From Nemertoderma westbladi (taxonomy: Eukaryota; Xenacoelomorpha; Nemertodermatida; Nemertodermatidae), in the NCBI GenBank assembly GCA_032718475.1, contig JAUCBJ010003723.1:1-28230 (forward strand): 28,230 nt of DNA, given 5' to 3'. How positions within the stretch are numbered: the stretch's first letter is position 1; the number at the start of each line of letters is the position of its first letter. Below, piece by piece: positions 1-9,949 of the stretch. The notes under the pieces were generated by a model. The model ran no database searches, was not told the origin of the DNA, and saw nothing but the letters and a program-made list of their open reading frames with translations. The position numbers were made by a program, and so were the translations under genes.

Positions 1-1
1 G

Positions 2-262
2 AAGCAGTTCCGCGACAATAATAATATTGCACCTCAAAAGAGGGCCCTTACTGCATCAGGGACGCGTTTTTCGACAGAACCCCGTCAGCTGAAACAGCCA
101 GTGCCGCTAGTCGGTGGGGTTGACTTGTTGACGAGAGGCTATTATGAGGCGCAATGGGATACGCATTGCGTATCTCGTTCTGTCAACCAATACTGGCCCG
201 ACGTTTTTTTTACAGCAATAAATCCTAAAGGTGTTTTAATTAAATATGTTCATTATAGTTAA
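2..262 (+). CDS. 3' end of an unrecognised gene, open at the left edge of the window
   Basis: An 86-codon frame runs without a stop from the first bases to a TAA at 260-262. It has no ATG near its start, so it is best read as the 3' part of a gene, or a last exon, that begins outside the window. The base composition supports coding: the stretch is balanced in GC and the DNA turns sharply AT-rich just after the stop. The predicted tail is hydrophilic and rich in aromatic residues near its end (it includes RGYYEAQWDTHCVSRS and ends in KYVHYS), with no membrane segment and no domain I recognise. An AATATA-like polyadenylation variant lies near 306-312. It could also be a fragment of a transposon gene or a chance open frame. 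The frame is seen; the gene status is inference. Confidence 0.45.
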   Translation, partial: KQFRDNNNIAPQKRALTASGTRFSTEPRQLKQPVPLVGGVDLLTRGYYEAQWDTHCVSRSVNQYWPDVFFTAINPKGVLIKYVHYS

Positions 263-630
263 TATTCTGCGATCATCAAGTTCGATTTATCAGTTATTTC
301 TTCACAATATAAAATGAGTTCTTTCTTGTCACTAATCCCCAAAATAGTCCCATATTATCCAGTAACATATTAAATGGTATGACACATATAGACCCAGCCA
401 CCACAAAAAGTGCTCTGATGGTTCCTTTCCTGTTGTTTAGTGAGACTGATTTGAAGGCGCCGAATATAAACGAATACATACAGTATATACGGATAAATTG
501 AAATAAAGATATAGATGTCACTGCTGTATATTCCCTTGGGCAGGAACACCATCGGGCTTCGCCCTCGGGTTGTTTCCTGCCCGCGGGTTAAATAACTGGG
601 AAAATAACTAACTTTTGGGGAATAAGCACA
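263..630. other. AT-rich non-coding stretch with one GC-rich hairpin
   Basis: I see no gene. A GC-rich foldback at about 538-581 pairs GGGCAGGAA with TTCCTGCCC around an inner GGGC-TTC-GCCC loop. Short minus-strand open frames here show no domain or composition signal. Confidence 0.4.
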
Positions 631-879
631 GTTGTTATTTAGCACTTTACAACTTTAGAGGAGATTACAGCATTGTATTGGCCTGTACATTTAGTATTGT
701 ATTTGGTGTTATTGTTTACGTGGTAACCCATGATAGCGTTAAGTAATGTCCACTAAGGGGACATTACTTCACGCCGTCATTGGATACCATGTAAACAATA
801 GGTGGAAATTTGCCTGACAGCCAGATAGACCTACTGCATTACCTACCGGTAGGCGGGGTATAGCTATTAATAACCAGTA
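631..879. repeat. Dispersed palindromic repeat, copy 1
   Basis: This segment, from GTTGTTATTTAGCACTTT to TAATAACCAGTA, recurs at 16343-17071. Its centre is a long imperfect palindrome: ATTGTTTACGTGGTAACC and AAGTAATGTCC on the left are mirrored by GGACATTACTT and GG-TACCATGTAAACAAT on the right (about 710-802). The structure suggests a MITE-like or foldback non-autonomous element. The transposon superfamily cannot be told. Confidence 0.7.
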
Positions 880-941
880 GGGCCTAGCTATATTATTATA
901 TATAGCAAGTCGTTAGACTTGATTTCTGAAAGAAAAAAAAG

Positions 942-1010
942 CTACTAGACTACTGACTACTGGCTACTGGCTACTGACTACTGGCTACTGTATGAACTAC
1001 TGGCTACTGA
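942..1010. repeat. CTACTGA/CTACTGG short tandem repeat
   Basis: About eight imperfect copies of a 7-10 bp unit based on CTACTGRCTACTGG, interrupted once by TATGAA. A simple minisatellite with no coding signal. Confidence 0.8.
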
Positions 1011-2071
1011 CCTAGAGCAAAAACGACTCTAACGATTTTGATGAAATTTTGCATTGACCATGAAAATGGTTTTCTAAGGGTACTTGTGAAATCGCGGTTT
1101 AAATTGAAACATCTCAACTTGTTTTATTTCGAAAAATAGCCCCAAAACACGAAAATTGCCATAGGCGCAATGATAAGAACACCAGCTGGCACTCATGAAA
1201 AATGCATAGAGATGGCCTGGTAATGCATTCAATAGGAAGGGCAACTAACAAATAAGTACTTTCTCTGCCAAGTTGTATTATCACTCTACTCTACTACAAC
1301 CCAGACAGTAATCAAACAAAACATTAACTGGTTTAGCTGGCTATTACAGTCTCAGCTGAATAACTCTTCCCAATGCATCCTTGCTATGTTAATTAATTGG
1401 CGTGCAAGCTAAATAACTGTTAGTTATACAGTATGTTGTACTATGCTCTTATTGCATTATTGTTTTATTTTGAACTTTGTGCCAACATAAATACTGTGGA
1501 GGCTGTATGCTTATAAGGCGGAATGTTTTCTTAGCCTCATAATGATTCTCCATAAGGCTAACATTATAGTTTGAAATGTAAAAACCTGTTATAATAATAA
1601 TATAATTGTTGTATTTAATTAATATCGTGGTTTACATTGAACAGTGTAAATTGTTAATCGCGGTTTACATTGAAACATCTCAACAACTACTGTTATTATT
1701 ATTAATCAATTGAAACATCGACTCCTCTCTGACTACTCTATCCGATAGAATAAAATAATCATTTCGCTAACTGCTCTCTATCTTCTATAATCACAACAGC
1801 TTTTATAATTCATTAGAGATGATTACAACATAATAATTATAGTTTGAAGTTGTCTAGAAAATTTTTCGTACACCACCGGGACTACGCTCACACTAATTTA
1901 TTATCAAACAGAATAAAAAGATTTTACTTGACTCGTACTGTCTCCTACGACTTGCTTCACGGGCCGCTAGGCCGACAGCAACTAATATAATTTGTGCAGT
2001 TTCTATCATTTATAATGTATATGTACAATCATTTCGTAATGTTAAAATTTTGGAATAAAACTACATACTTA
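1011..2071. other. Non-coding stretch with a repeated 29-bp word
   Basis: I see no gene. A 29-base word beginning AATCGCGGTTTAMATTGAAA occurs at 1090-1118 and again at 1656-1684 with one difference, and a weaker copy lies near 1624. The remainder is AT-rich. These are probably remnants of old dispersed repeats. Confidence 0.4.
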
Positions 2072-2197
2072 CTTGTTGCAAAGTACTTTACAGTGTTCTG
2101 ATCCTCGTGGCTTTATTTTTCACTCACTCACTAACGTTCGTTCGTGTAACAAAGCCACTCAGATCATCACACTGTAAAGTGCTACTTTACAAACAAG
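2072..2197. repeat. Foldback (MITE-like) inverted repeat
   Basis: The left arm (2072-2114) and right arm (2151-2197) are inverted copies with a few mismatches and small gaps, sharing CTTTACAGTG and GTGGCTTT. The loop is about 36 bp. This is typical of a small non-autonomous DNA element or its remnant. No clear target duplication was found. Confidence 0.65.
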
Positions 2198-2488
2198 ATG
2201 TAAATAGTTATTACTTAACGTGCTTGATAAATAAATAAATATAATTCGTAATTATTGGTTACTCAAGCTTCTAATTCAAATACCGTACTGTCATTACTAC
2301 TGTAATTATTAAATTTTATACTGTAGTTCTCAATTTGTATAATTATTTTATAAATATTATAAGGGCTTATTTTCGACATAACCATTTTTATCCAAATTTT
2401 GATAACATTAGGTGGCATTTTACATATCATCCTATCAGTGAGTCAGTAATTGAGATAGCAAATAATCTACGAGATATTATAAACAACA
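2198..2488. other. AT-rich non-coding stretch
   Basis: No gene, RNA or clear repeat is visible. A short open frame starting near 2335 simply runs into the adjacent minisatellite. Confidence 0.4.
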
Positions 2489-3057
2489 CTACCGGTACTT
2501 ACAGTTGCACAATGCAACACTACAGGTACTTACAGTTGCACAATGTAACACTACCGGTACTTACAGTTGCACAATGCAAACTACAGGTACTTACAGTTGC
2601 ACAATGTAACACTACCGGTACTTACAGTTGCACAATGTAACACTACCGGTACTTACAGTTGCACAATGCAACACTACAGGTACTTACAGTTGCACAATGC
2701 AACACTACAGGTACTTACAGTTGCACAATGTAACACTACCGGTACTTACAGTTGCACAATGCAAACTACAGGTACTTACAGTTGCACAATGTAACACTAC
2801 CGGTACTTACAGTTGCACAATGTAACACTACCGGTACTTACAGGTGCACAATGCAACACTACAGGTACTTACAGTTGCACAATGTAACACTACCGGTACT
2901 TACAGTTGCACAATGCAAACTACAGGTACTTACAGTTGCACAATGTAACACTACCGGTACTTACAGTTGTACAATGTAACACTACCGGTACTTACAGTTG
3001 CACAATGCAACACTACAGGTACTTACAGTTGCACAATGCAACACTACAGGTACTTAC
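2489..3057. repeat. 31-bp minisatellite with higher-order organisation, about 18.5 copies
   Basis: The unit is CTACMGGTACTTACAGTTGC followed by ACAATGYAACA. Two main unit types alternate. Type A has CTACCGG and follows ATGTAACA; type B has CTACAGG and follows ATGCAACA. A 30-bp type B' follows ATGCAAA. The left-flank colour and the CCGG/CAGG colour are linked at every internal junction. The order of units reads A B, A B' A A B B, A B' A A B, A B' A A B B, so a five- to six-monomer block has itself been duplicated. Open frames across it are artefacts of the repeat. Confidence 0.95.
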
Positions 3058-3121
3058 TGTACGCGGATTCAATTCCACTTCATTACCCACCAGAAAATGG
3101 GACTAGTGGCATTTTAGCAAT

Positions 3122-3171
3122 ATGTTGGGGATACGAGATTACCAATATTAATCTCGTATCATAACCAACAT
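3122..3171. repeat. Perfect short hairpin next to a poly-G run
   Basis: GATACGAGATTA (3130-3141) and TAATCTCGTATC (3149-3160) form a perfect 12-bp stem with a 7-base loop, extended outside by ATGTTGG and CCAACAT. A run of about 17 G begins at 3173. It looks like the remains of a small foldback. Confidence 0.7.
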
Positions 3172-3189
3172 CGGGGGGGGGGGGGGGGG

Positions 3190-3454
3190 ACACAAGCCCC
3201 AAAGCCACAGAGAAAGTGAGAGGTCAAACCACCTCGGAGGGAAGACAGCTAGTAGAGGCTAGCAGCGGGGGGGAAACACCCCCAGGGAGTGCCAAAGTGA
3301 CAAGTAGTAAATTAGCCAATAGTGGGGAGGGAAGCACGTGATAGGGAACACGAAAGCATCCATTGGGTAGAGGGCCATAGTAGAGTAGGAGGTAAAACCA
3401 ATATTCAATGTGTGATTAATCATGTATTATCTTATGGCATACATATGGTATTTT
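3190..3454. other. GC-richer non-coding stretch
   Basis: A purine-rich segment with a small GGGGGG-AAAC-ACCCCC hairpin near 3267-3285. No conserved domain or RNA signature is recognised. An 82-codon open frame starting at 3322 ends within the following minisatellite and is not supported. Confidence 0.35.
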
Positions 3455-3672
3455 TATTCTTGATTACTTATGTCGGGCTTGAATTTATTTACATCGGTCT
3501 TGAACTTATTTATGTCCCTCTTGATTTATTAATATCGATTTTGAATATATTTATGCCGCACTTGATTTAATTATCTCGCTCTTGAATTATTATTGTCGCA
3601 CTTGATTTAGTTATGGCGCTCTTGAATTATTTATATCGGTCTTGATTCCCATTTACTTGGTCTTGATTCATT
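3455..3672. repeat. Degenerate 24-bp minisatellite
   Basis: About nine diverged copies of a unit like CTTGAATTATTTATATCGGT, roughly 24 bp in period. Because 24 is a multiple of three, translation gives a pseudo-repeat of hydrophobic octapeptides, which explains the open frame here without any gene. Confidence 0.75.
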
Positions 3673-3992
3673 GGTCGAAGGAATTTCTACCATTATAATC
3701 AACCAATCAGAATCAGCTACACAGTAGTGCAGTGAGTGTACACTACACTATGCAGTGCATGGTACCGGTAACGATTTGAATTAATCACCGGAGTACAAAG
3801 GACTATGCTAACCAGTACTGCTAGCCCATTGTCAGTGAATTCTTCATTGTTTTGTATTTGGGTTAGGCCTACTGGGTTTATTGGATTTGTTATTAGGGTA
3901 ATTTAGTATTAGGTACCATTGTTGCGCTGTTTGTGACTTGTGTTTATAATAACCCTACCAGACCTATAGTTTATTTAGTTTCTTTAGTTTTT
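3673..3992. other. Non-coding stretch
   Basis: No gene or RNA is visible. AT-rich sequence leads into the foldback arm that starts at 3993. Confidence 0.35.
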
Positions 3993-4354
3993 AGATTTTA
4001 GTGCTACATACCCCAACCCAACTACCACAAGAAAAATTGCACCAAACCATACAGTAACTACAGGTTCCGGTAAGTATTGCACGAAATTTGTTAGGGTAGG
4101 GGTGGGATTCGTGGCACACTGCTGATGAGGAGAACCACGAATCCCAGGGTTCAGTGTTTAAATCTCCGAAACCCTTTTATTTTTATAAAATTTGTTACTT
4201 AGACTTACCTTTTCGGCGGACAAAATGTCCTATATTTTTTGTAATTTATGGGATAGCCTATGTCGTGCAATACTTACCGGAACCTGTAGTTACTGTATGG
4301 TTTGGTGTAATTTTTCTTGTGGAAGTTGGGTTGGGTTATGTAGCACTAAAATCT
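3993..4354. repeat. Long foldback element with arms of about 92 bp
   Basis: The arm at 3993-4084 is an inverted copy of 4263-4354, with only a handful of mismatches across about 92 bp. Both outer ends read AGATTTTAGTGCTAC and both inner ends read GGTTCCGGTAAGTATTGCACG. The 178-bp spacer contains no coding signal. High arm identity implies a fairly recent origin. The small open frames over the right arm and spacer are incidental. Confidence 0.85.
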
Positions 4355-5138
4355 ATTTGGTATTTTGTTTTTTGATGGGCCTTAGTGCCTGAGTACTAAC
4401 AATGGCCCAAGTGGCCCCAAATGCTAGGTAGTATCTGAGGGAATAAGACCCCATGTCCTATTTTATTGTTTTCATATTAATATTATTAAAATTGTGGATT
4501 GTTTTACTTTTTGGTGGATTTTTGTCATTATATAGGATTATATATCTTCTCTCAGTGCACCAAATTTGTTTTCTTAGGAATGCTTACCATTACGTCCATC
4601 TGCAAATTTAATCGATTGATATCCTATTACAGTGCACAGGTGCAGATTACAGGGGCACCCTCCCTCCTGGTCTTCGCCTTATCGCCTTAGAAAAAATCCT
4701 CAAGGTGAAGCACTGTCGGCACCTGATAATATTATTCTATGATAAATACAGCATTACATCCCCTGTGTCTATTGGGCATAATTAATTAATGAAATAATGT
4801 AGGACACTCACTGTCCTTCTAATAAATATTATATTTATTAAACAAAAATACGCTATAGGCAATAAGCCATCGTAATATTTTACGAAGGCCTGCTATACTG
4901 TAGGCTAAGTCACTACAGTACTTTTATAATAAGAATTTACTACTGTAGCTATCATAATAAATTCAGTATGCTCTCCCATTAGACAGGCTTGGCCTGGGAG
5001 GTAGCCATATTATATTGCACACATATACATACATACACTGGTATACCTCTATGTGAGCTTGCTTGCTATTTTGAGATCCTTCCCCCTTTTCTTACCCCCT
5101 CATCCGTGCCACCACTGGTTCAGCCAAACAACCCAGGC
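4355..5138. other. Non-coding stretch
   Basis: I see no gene, RNA or long repeat. Short open frames near 4499-4690 and 4989-5249 have no recognisable domain; the second runs into the tandem duplication that follows. Confidence 0.35.
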
Positions 5139-5345
5139 AGCTCCGTAGCCCATCATTGTTACAATTCTACTGTAGGCTATCATTACGGCTCTCCTAATTT
5201 GTTTCAAATTTGTTTCACTGGCATACTTAACATTGTTCCAATTTTTTGAGCTCCATAGCCCATCATTGTTCCAATTCTACTGTAGACTATCATTACGGCT
5301 CTCCTAATTTGTTTCAAATTTGTTTCACTGGCATTCATAGCATTG
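5139..5345. repeat. 110-bp tandem duplication
   Basis: Two head-to-tail copies begin AGCTCCGTAGCC at 5139 and AGCTCCATAGCC at 5249. Both carry TATCATTACGGCTCTCCTAA and TTTCAAATTTGTTTCACTGG. A weaker partial third copy follows up to about 5400. Divergence is only a few bases. Confidence 0.85.
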
Positions 5346-5734
5346 CAGGTAGGACACCATTACGTGGCTCCTAATATGTTTCAATTATGTTCCAATTTTG
5401 TTTCAACTAACAGAGACATACTAGTGGCAGTACGCGCGCTCCATAGTATGGCCAAACTATTCAATTTTCAAGTTCTATAAATCTTTTTAGCCAAACGCTT
5501 TATGATTTAAAAAAAAATCGGCAATTCCTTCCCCTGCTATGTCAGAAATATTACATCAAGTCGGTTTATGTCTAAGCTTCAAAGTTCAAAAAAATTAGAA
5601 TATTTGGAAACCATTTGACACTACAGTAGGTGAATTTGATCAATTTTGGAATTTAAATTCCGTCCGTGACACAAGAAAATCACCAAGATTTTTTTAATTC
5701 ATAGTGCTTTTCTGTCTCTGAACTGCTTATAAGT
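5346..5734. other. Non-coding stretch
   Basis: No independent gene is seen. The right end may contain the eroded 3' continuation of the integrase-type pseudogene, whose frame can be followed weakly to about 5680. Confidence 0.35.
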
Positions 5735-6370
5735 TCTAATTTTTGGCATTTCGCCATATTATCCCTTAAGTCACGCCACAATCGTTCTATCAGAACTTCC
5801 TTTTATAAAAGGGTCATTAGATCGTTCATCGTTACATAAAGACCTTAGCTCCTTATGAAACTTAATCATAGTTGAGTTTTCGGTACCACAATCAGAACGC
5901 AATAGACAAGGTAGACTGCGTAAATCCTGAACATATTCAAAATACGAATTTACCACAATGTCTGGATTATTATTACTCGGTAGAACTTTCAGCCAAATTA
6001 TTTTTCGAGAAAAACCATCTACATAGCCCCATGGATGGGAAACCCATAAGGCTTCAGTTTGTCATAACCATCCACATGTAAGTAATGATTCGGACCGTTT
6101 GAGTAATAAAGAATCCGTCATCTAAGTGATTTTATGAGTCTGTAGTCGACTCCTTCGGGGTATAAGCACTTAAAGTACAACACGCATGGTTTCTTTGGGA
6201 ATGTTAATACAATGGCGGCTCCACAATCTTTGTCGCATTGCTCTATATCCACAATGGGAACCCCCAAACTCGAAGAGTTCTTTCGCTGTATTTTCAATGA
6301 TTCTTTGTAGTGATGTTTCATAATCTCGGCTGCGCAGCCCCAATTTAGATTTGAATCGCTCTATACTGTA
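5735..6370 (-). pseudogene. Decayed integrase-core (DDE/rve-type) transposon protein
   Basis: Reading the minus strand through several frames gives, in order: GYRAMRQRLW and INIPKETMRVVL (about 6260-6180, the N-terminal helical region of this family); LYPEGVDYR in another frame; HVDGYDKLKPYGFPIHG with the likely first catalytic Asp; DGFSRKIIWLKV, NNNP and SYFEYVQDL after a further frame change; then LRSDCGTEN with the second catalytic Asp. ERLWRDLRDN, with the likely catalytic Glu, follows after one more shift. The pattern matches the integrase-core family common in invertebrate and fish genomes as a transposon-derived, multi-copy protein. At least three frameshifts and several stops make it non-functional. 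The flanking element ends were not found. Assignment to a superfamily such as IS3EU or Ginger is open. Confidence 0.75.
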
Positions 6371-6795
6371 GTACGGGTTGAGATAGTAAGACTATGATTG
6401 GTGTTTAAAATTAGTTTAGTTTCTTTAGCCGTGTACTGCAGGTAATGATAAATTAATATTACATTTTCAGTATTTAAAATTACATTGGATAGGCTTAAGC
6501 AAGGACTATAGTCTGACTGACTCATAGCAAACACGGGAATTCTGTAATAACAGACGGGTATTTACGATACCTGTAGTAAAATACACAACACTAATCTGGT
6601 AATAAGATGATAACCTACAATAGGCCTCCACTCATAAACTCCCATACAGTACCGGTATAAACATATATTTACATACAGTACTACTGTATTTCAGTATAAT
6701 ACTGTACTTTACTTCAGTATTTGCTACAGTTAGGCTAAATTGCTGTATTGCAGTATTGTCTGATTGCTGGATTGTACACAGGGTTGGCCTACGCC
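6371..6795. other. Non-coding stretch rich in CAGTA/TACTG words
   Basis: No gene is visible. Many short ACAGTA, CAGTATT and ATACTG words occur at 6640-6760 without a fixed period. Confidence 0.35.
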
Positions 6796-6803
6796 CTACA
6801 TCT

Positions 6804-7382
6804 GGGTAAATCTTTTCGACCTACGTGTAGGCCTACGCGTAGCTACGCGTAGGCCTACGCGTAGCTACGCGTAGTTCGCAACATTGGGTCATATATCACC
6901 AGTTTCAGAGTTTTAACAATAACTACGCGTAGGTGCTACGCGTAGCTACGCGTAGGTGCTACGCGTAGCTACGCGTAGGTCCTACGCGACCTACGCATAG
7001 GTGCTACCCATAACTATGCCTATACGTATTAGTAGGCCTACGTATTCCAAGCGAGTCAGTACTAAAATAAGACATAATACGGTATGTTCAATAAACAACC
7101 CACAACCATCAAATGCTTTCAACAGTAATGTATCCTATACCTGTATACTCTATATAGAGGAATACGCGAAAACTACATATTCTTCACTTCATGCGTTGCG
7201 GGCGGTAAAATGTGTTAATAATTAATGTTTAGAGTTCAAAAATAGTTTACAAAGGAAATAGGCCGATGGTTCTTATCGATTCTCTATGCTTTTTATTGCC
7301 TTTGTTCACGATAGGGCAAGGACTGTATTTAATATGTTAACCCCTTGACAAGGGAAGGGGGAGACTAAATTGTCTACCATGA
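6804..7382. mobile_element. CTACGCGTAG element, copy 1, left part
   Basis: The left end starts GGGTAAATCTTTTCGACCTA and continues into overlapping CTACGCGTAG palindromes (6824-7000). The sequence matches 14632-15220 closely. The right part of the same insertion is at 13075-13493. The proof is the flanking duplication: CTACATCT at 6796-6803 and CTACATCA at 13494-13501, 7 of 8 bases equal. The copy is therefore a single insertion later split by 5.7 kb of nested DNA. It has no coding capacity and is non-autonomous. The 8-bp duplication fits several superfamilies (hAT, P, Merlin), and the ends are not diagnostic to me. Confidence 0.85.
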
Positions 7383-7539
7383 TTGGTTGCACTTGTCATT
7401 TGACCAAACAATTTGATTACCCAGCAAAGTCACATCCTTCGAAATTGCTACTAATATGCTGCTAATTTGATCGAAATAAATTTTCTTCGAAATTATCAGC
7501 ATTTTCGCCGTCTAAATTGTCTGATAATTCAGTCTACAA

Positions 7540-7970
7540 TTCGTAGGATAAATTATCCTTCTAAACGAAGGATAAATTCGAAGACTATTCGAAGATTCTG
7601 AAGATTTAGCTAGTTTTTAGCCGGCAAATAGAAGGATAAATATGCCTACTATTCGCCGGATAAATTATCCTTCTAAACGAAGGATAAATTTGTAGACTTT
7701 TCGAAGGGTGGATGAATTGATAATTTTTATCCTTCGTTTAGAAGGATAATTTATGCTGCTATTCGCCGGATAAATTATCCTTCTAAATGAAGGCTAAATT
7801 TGTAGACTTTTCGAAGGGTGGATGAACAGATTAATTTATAGTTTTTATCCTGCGTTTAGAATGATAATTTATGCTACTATTCGAAGGATAAATTACCTTA
7901 TATTCGAAGGATAAATTACCTTCTAAACGAAGGATAAATTTGTAGACTTTTCAAAGGTTGGATCATTTAG
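7540..7970. repeat. Subterminal array of TTCGAAGGATAAATT motifs (left arm)
   Basis: Four imperfect copies, roughly 110-120 bp apart, of TAAATTATCCTTCTAAACGA followed by AGGATAAATTTGTAGACTTTT and CGAAGGGTGGAT. Each contains a local palindrome around TTATCCTTC and GAAGGATAA. Related motifs in inverted sense lie at 12600-12850. Confidence 0.75.
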
Positions 7971-8865
7971 CTTAGTTTTGTTTAGTTATGCATAGTTACA
8001 GTATGTTATGTTTTATCCGGCAAATACTGAGAGTAAAATAATAATTATATACTGTAGTTATGCCTACTAATAATCCGAATATTTTTTTATCTGGGGACCA
8101 TATTTAGCAGTAAATTAGTACAAAGTTATCAGTTCTTTAGAATTGTCGATTATATAATAATATATCATCTGAAGCAAAGAAAATTGATCTATATTATGTC
8201 CAGTGCCATTTATATTGTTTTATGAAATAAATCCATTAATTACTGTGTGATGCTGTGTCTGTCCTTAAAGGTGCGGTAATCCATGTATCCAGAGTCTGCA
8301 GGTCTGAGTGTATGGCAGAGCTAGAGGTAAAGGCGATGTCCAGTCCATACTGCCCTACAGTATGTCACTGTCAGAATGTCAGACACCTGTAAAAACGAGA
8401 CTACAGTATCTGACTACAGTATGTCTTTCAGGCAGTCAGGGAAATCCTGGGGACAAACAAAGCACATATTTTTTCAGTATTAATACCTAATACGTGTACT
8501 ATATCCGAAACTGAAAGTTTTAAAAAATGTACCTTTTATACTACAGTATAACGATACAGAAACTATTTACTCTACTGCTCTATACTGTATAAAATTTATT
8601 CTTAATTAATAATTATTTTTAATCTTTTTTTTAATATACAAATTTTAATACAGTATTTAACATTTTAATATTCAGATATTTTCTTGCTATCATGCACCCC
8701 GGTCAGCCTGTACAATCAGCGCGTCGCATATCAGCACATGTACACATGTAACTAACAGTACAACATATCGTAGGGCAGTTGGAAGTTCCGTACCTGCGGA
8801 CCCGTACTGTATTTTTTCGTTGGAATACATATACTGCAGCACTGTCAGATCTCAGACTTAACACT
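7971..8865. other. Non-coding stretch inside the nested element
   Basis: AT-rich with scattered ACAGTAT words. No domain or RNA signature is seen. Open frames at 8308-8490 and 8703-8906 carry no recognisable protein. Confidence 0.35.
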
Positions 8866-8916
8866 GGACCCACGACCTCCAAGATATGTGAATTCAATGC
8901 AACCACTACACCAAGG
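8866..8916 (-). repeat. tRNA-like SINE head, minus strand, partial
   Basis: On the minus strand this reads CCTTGGTGTAGTGGTTGCAT and then TGAATTCACAT, followed by GGTCGTGGGTCC. It matches the head of the SINE at 22454 almost exactly through the A-box region, while the B box has decayed (GGGTCCAGTG instead of GGGTTCGATCC). Sequence after the head does not match the other copy, so it is truncated or belongs to another SINE subfamily. Confidence 0.7.
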
Positions 8917-9389
8917 TCTCTTTGATTAAGAAAATGAATTAAATAATTATTGAATGCTTTTAAATTTAATGTTGTAATTTAGTGTCGTAATTCAAAAACA
9001 TGATACCACCCCACCCCACCTTCCCTAACTTTTATACAAATTTTATTGAATAGCATGATATGAAACAGAGTTACAGTAGTTTCACCTCCCTCATTCGTAG
9101 TAACTGAGACAGAATTTGTATTTTTGCTTTTTATTCTTTAGCAACAAGCGTTTGAAAAAAGTGTCACCGGCGGCGATATCATCACCAGTCCCATCTCAGT
9201 TATTCAACCTTATATTAATTTGTTGGTTCTGATGGAAAGCTGACCATGCAACGATTCCAAATATGAAAAAATGGAAATTTAGAAAATACAGTTGCTGAGA
9301 TATGGGCTTTCGAATGTTGAATGTTTTTTCACGGCGCAAGGCTATTTTTATATTTATTAAATAAACCATGTTCTAGAACATGATGTAAA
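8917..9389. other. Non-coding stretch
   Basis: No gene is visible. It contains a C-rich tract (CCACCCCACCCCACC near 9006) and a short GC-richer segment at 9155-9185 without coding signal. Confidence 0.35.
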
Positions 9390-9430
9390 AACGTAACTAG
9401 GGGGTGTTCGATAAAGTATGTCACGCACTA

Positions 9431-9504
9431 GGGGGGGGGGGGGGGGGGGGGGGTCGAGCTTGCGTGAAATTTTGTGACAGGGGGGGGGGGGGGGGGGGGG
9501 GGGG
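9431..9504. repeat. Two long poly-G tracts
   Basis: Runs of more than 20 G at about 9431-9453 and 9481-9504, separated by TCGAGCTTGCGTGAAATTTT. A related G-rich tract is at 11820-11835 near the other end of the element. Lengths of such runs are unreliable in assemblies. They could form G-quadruplexes. Confidence 0.85.
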
Positions 9505-9949
9505 TGTCGACTTTTGTGACGGTTACGGCGATGTTCTAGGCTTTAATGTTAGCTTGACTTTGACTTAAAACATATTATGTGTAGATGAGTGGGTAACTTT
9601 AAGGACAACAATACACTCAATAATATTGAGTATAATCGATAAATTGAGGAGGACATAGAAACCTATAGATGGCCACTTGCCTTGTCAGTGGGGAAGGGAA
9701 ATGTAGATATACAGTCGGGGTCTCAAAGTGCATCTGTTCTTTGAGATTTTCTCAAAGTTTTTCTAAAAGTGTCTAAAATCATTACATTACTCCCAACGGC
9801 CGCTTTGAATTCTTGTAGACACTTTTAGTTGGGAATCTCAAAGTGATTTTCTGTTTTTAGGCACTTTTAATTCTTTGAATTCTTTGAGACATGTCGCTTT
9901 GAGTTAGTTTGCAGCACTTTGAATTCTTTGAGAAAATAAACTCCGAGGT

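Noticed and set aside
538-581. GC-rich hairpin that looks like a bacterial terminator
   Set aside because: The context is eukaryotic and no T-tract follows. More likely a repeat remnant.
2335-3164. A series of overlapping 65-101 codon open frames on the plus strand
   Set aside because: They are produced by the 31-bp minisatellite. The peptides are one repeated sequence in three frames, without gene structure.
4154-4392. Overlapping 73- and 66-codon hydrophobic open frames
   Set aside because: They fall on the spacer and right arm of a foldback repeat and show no domain.
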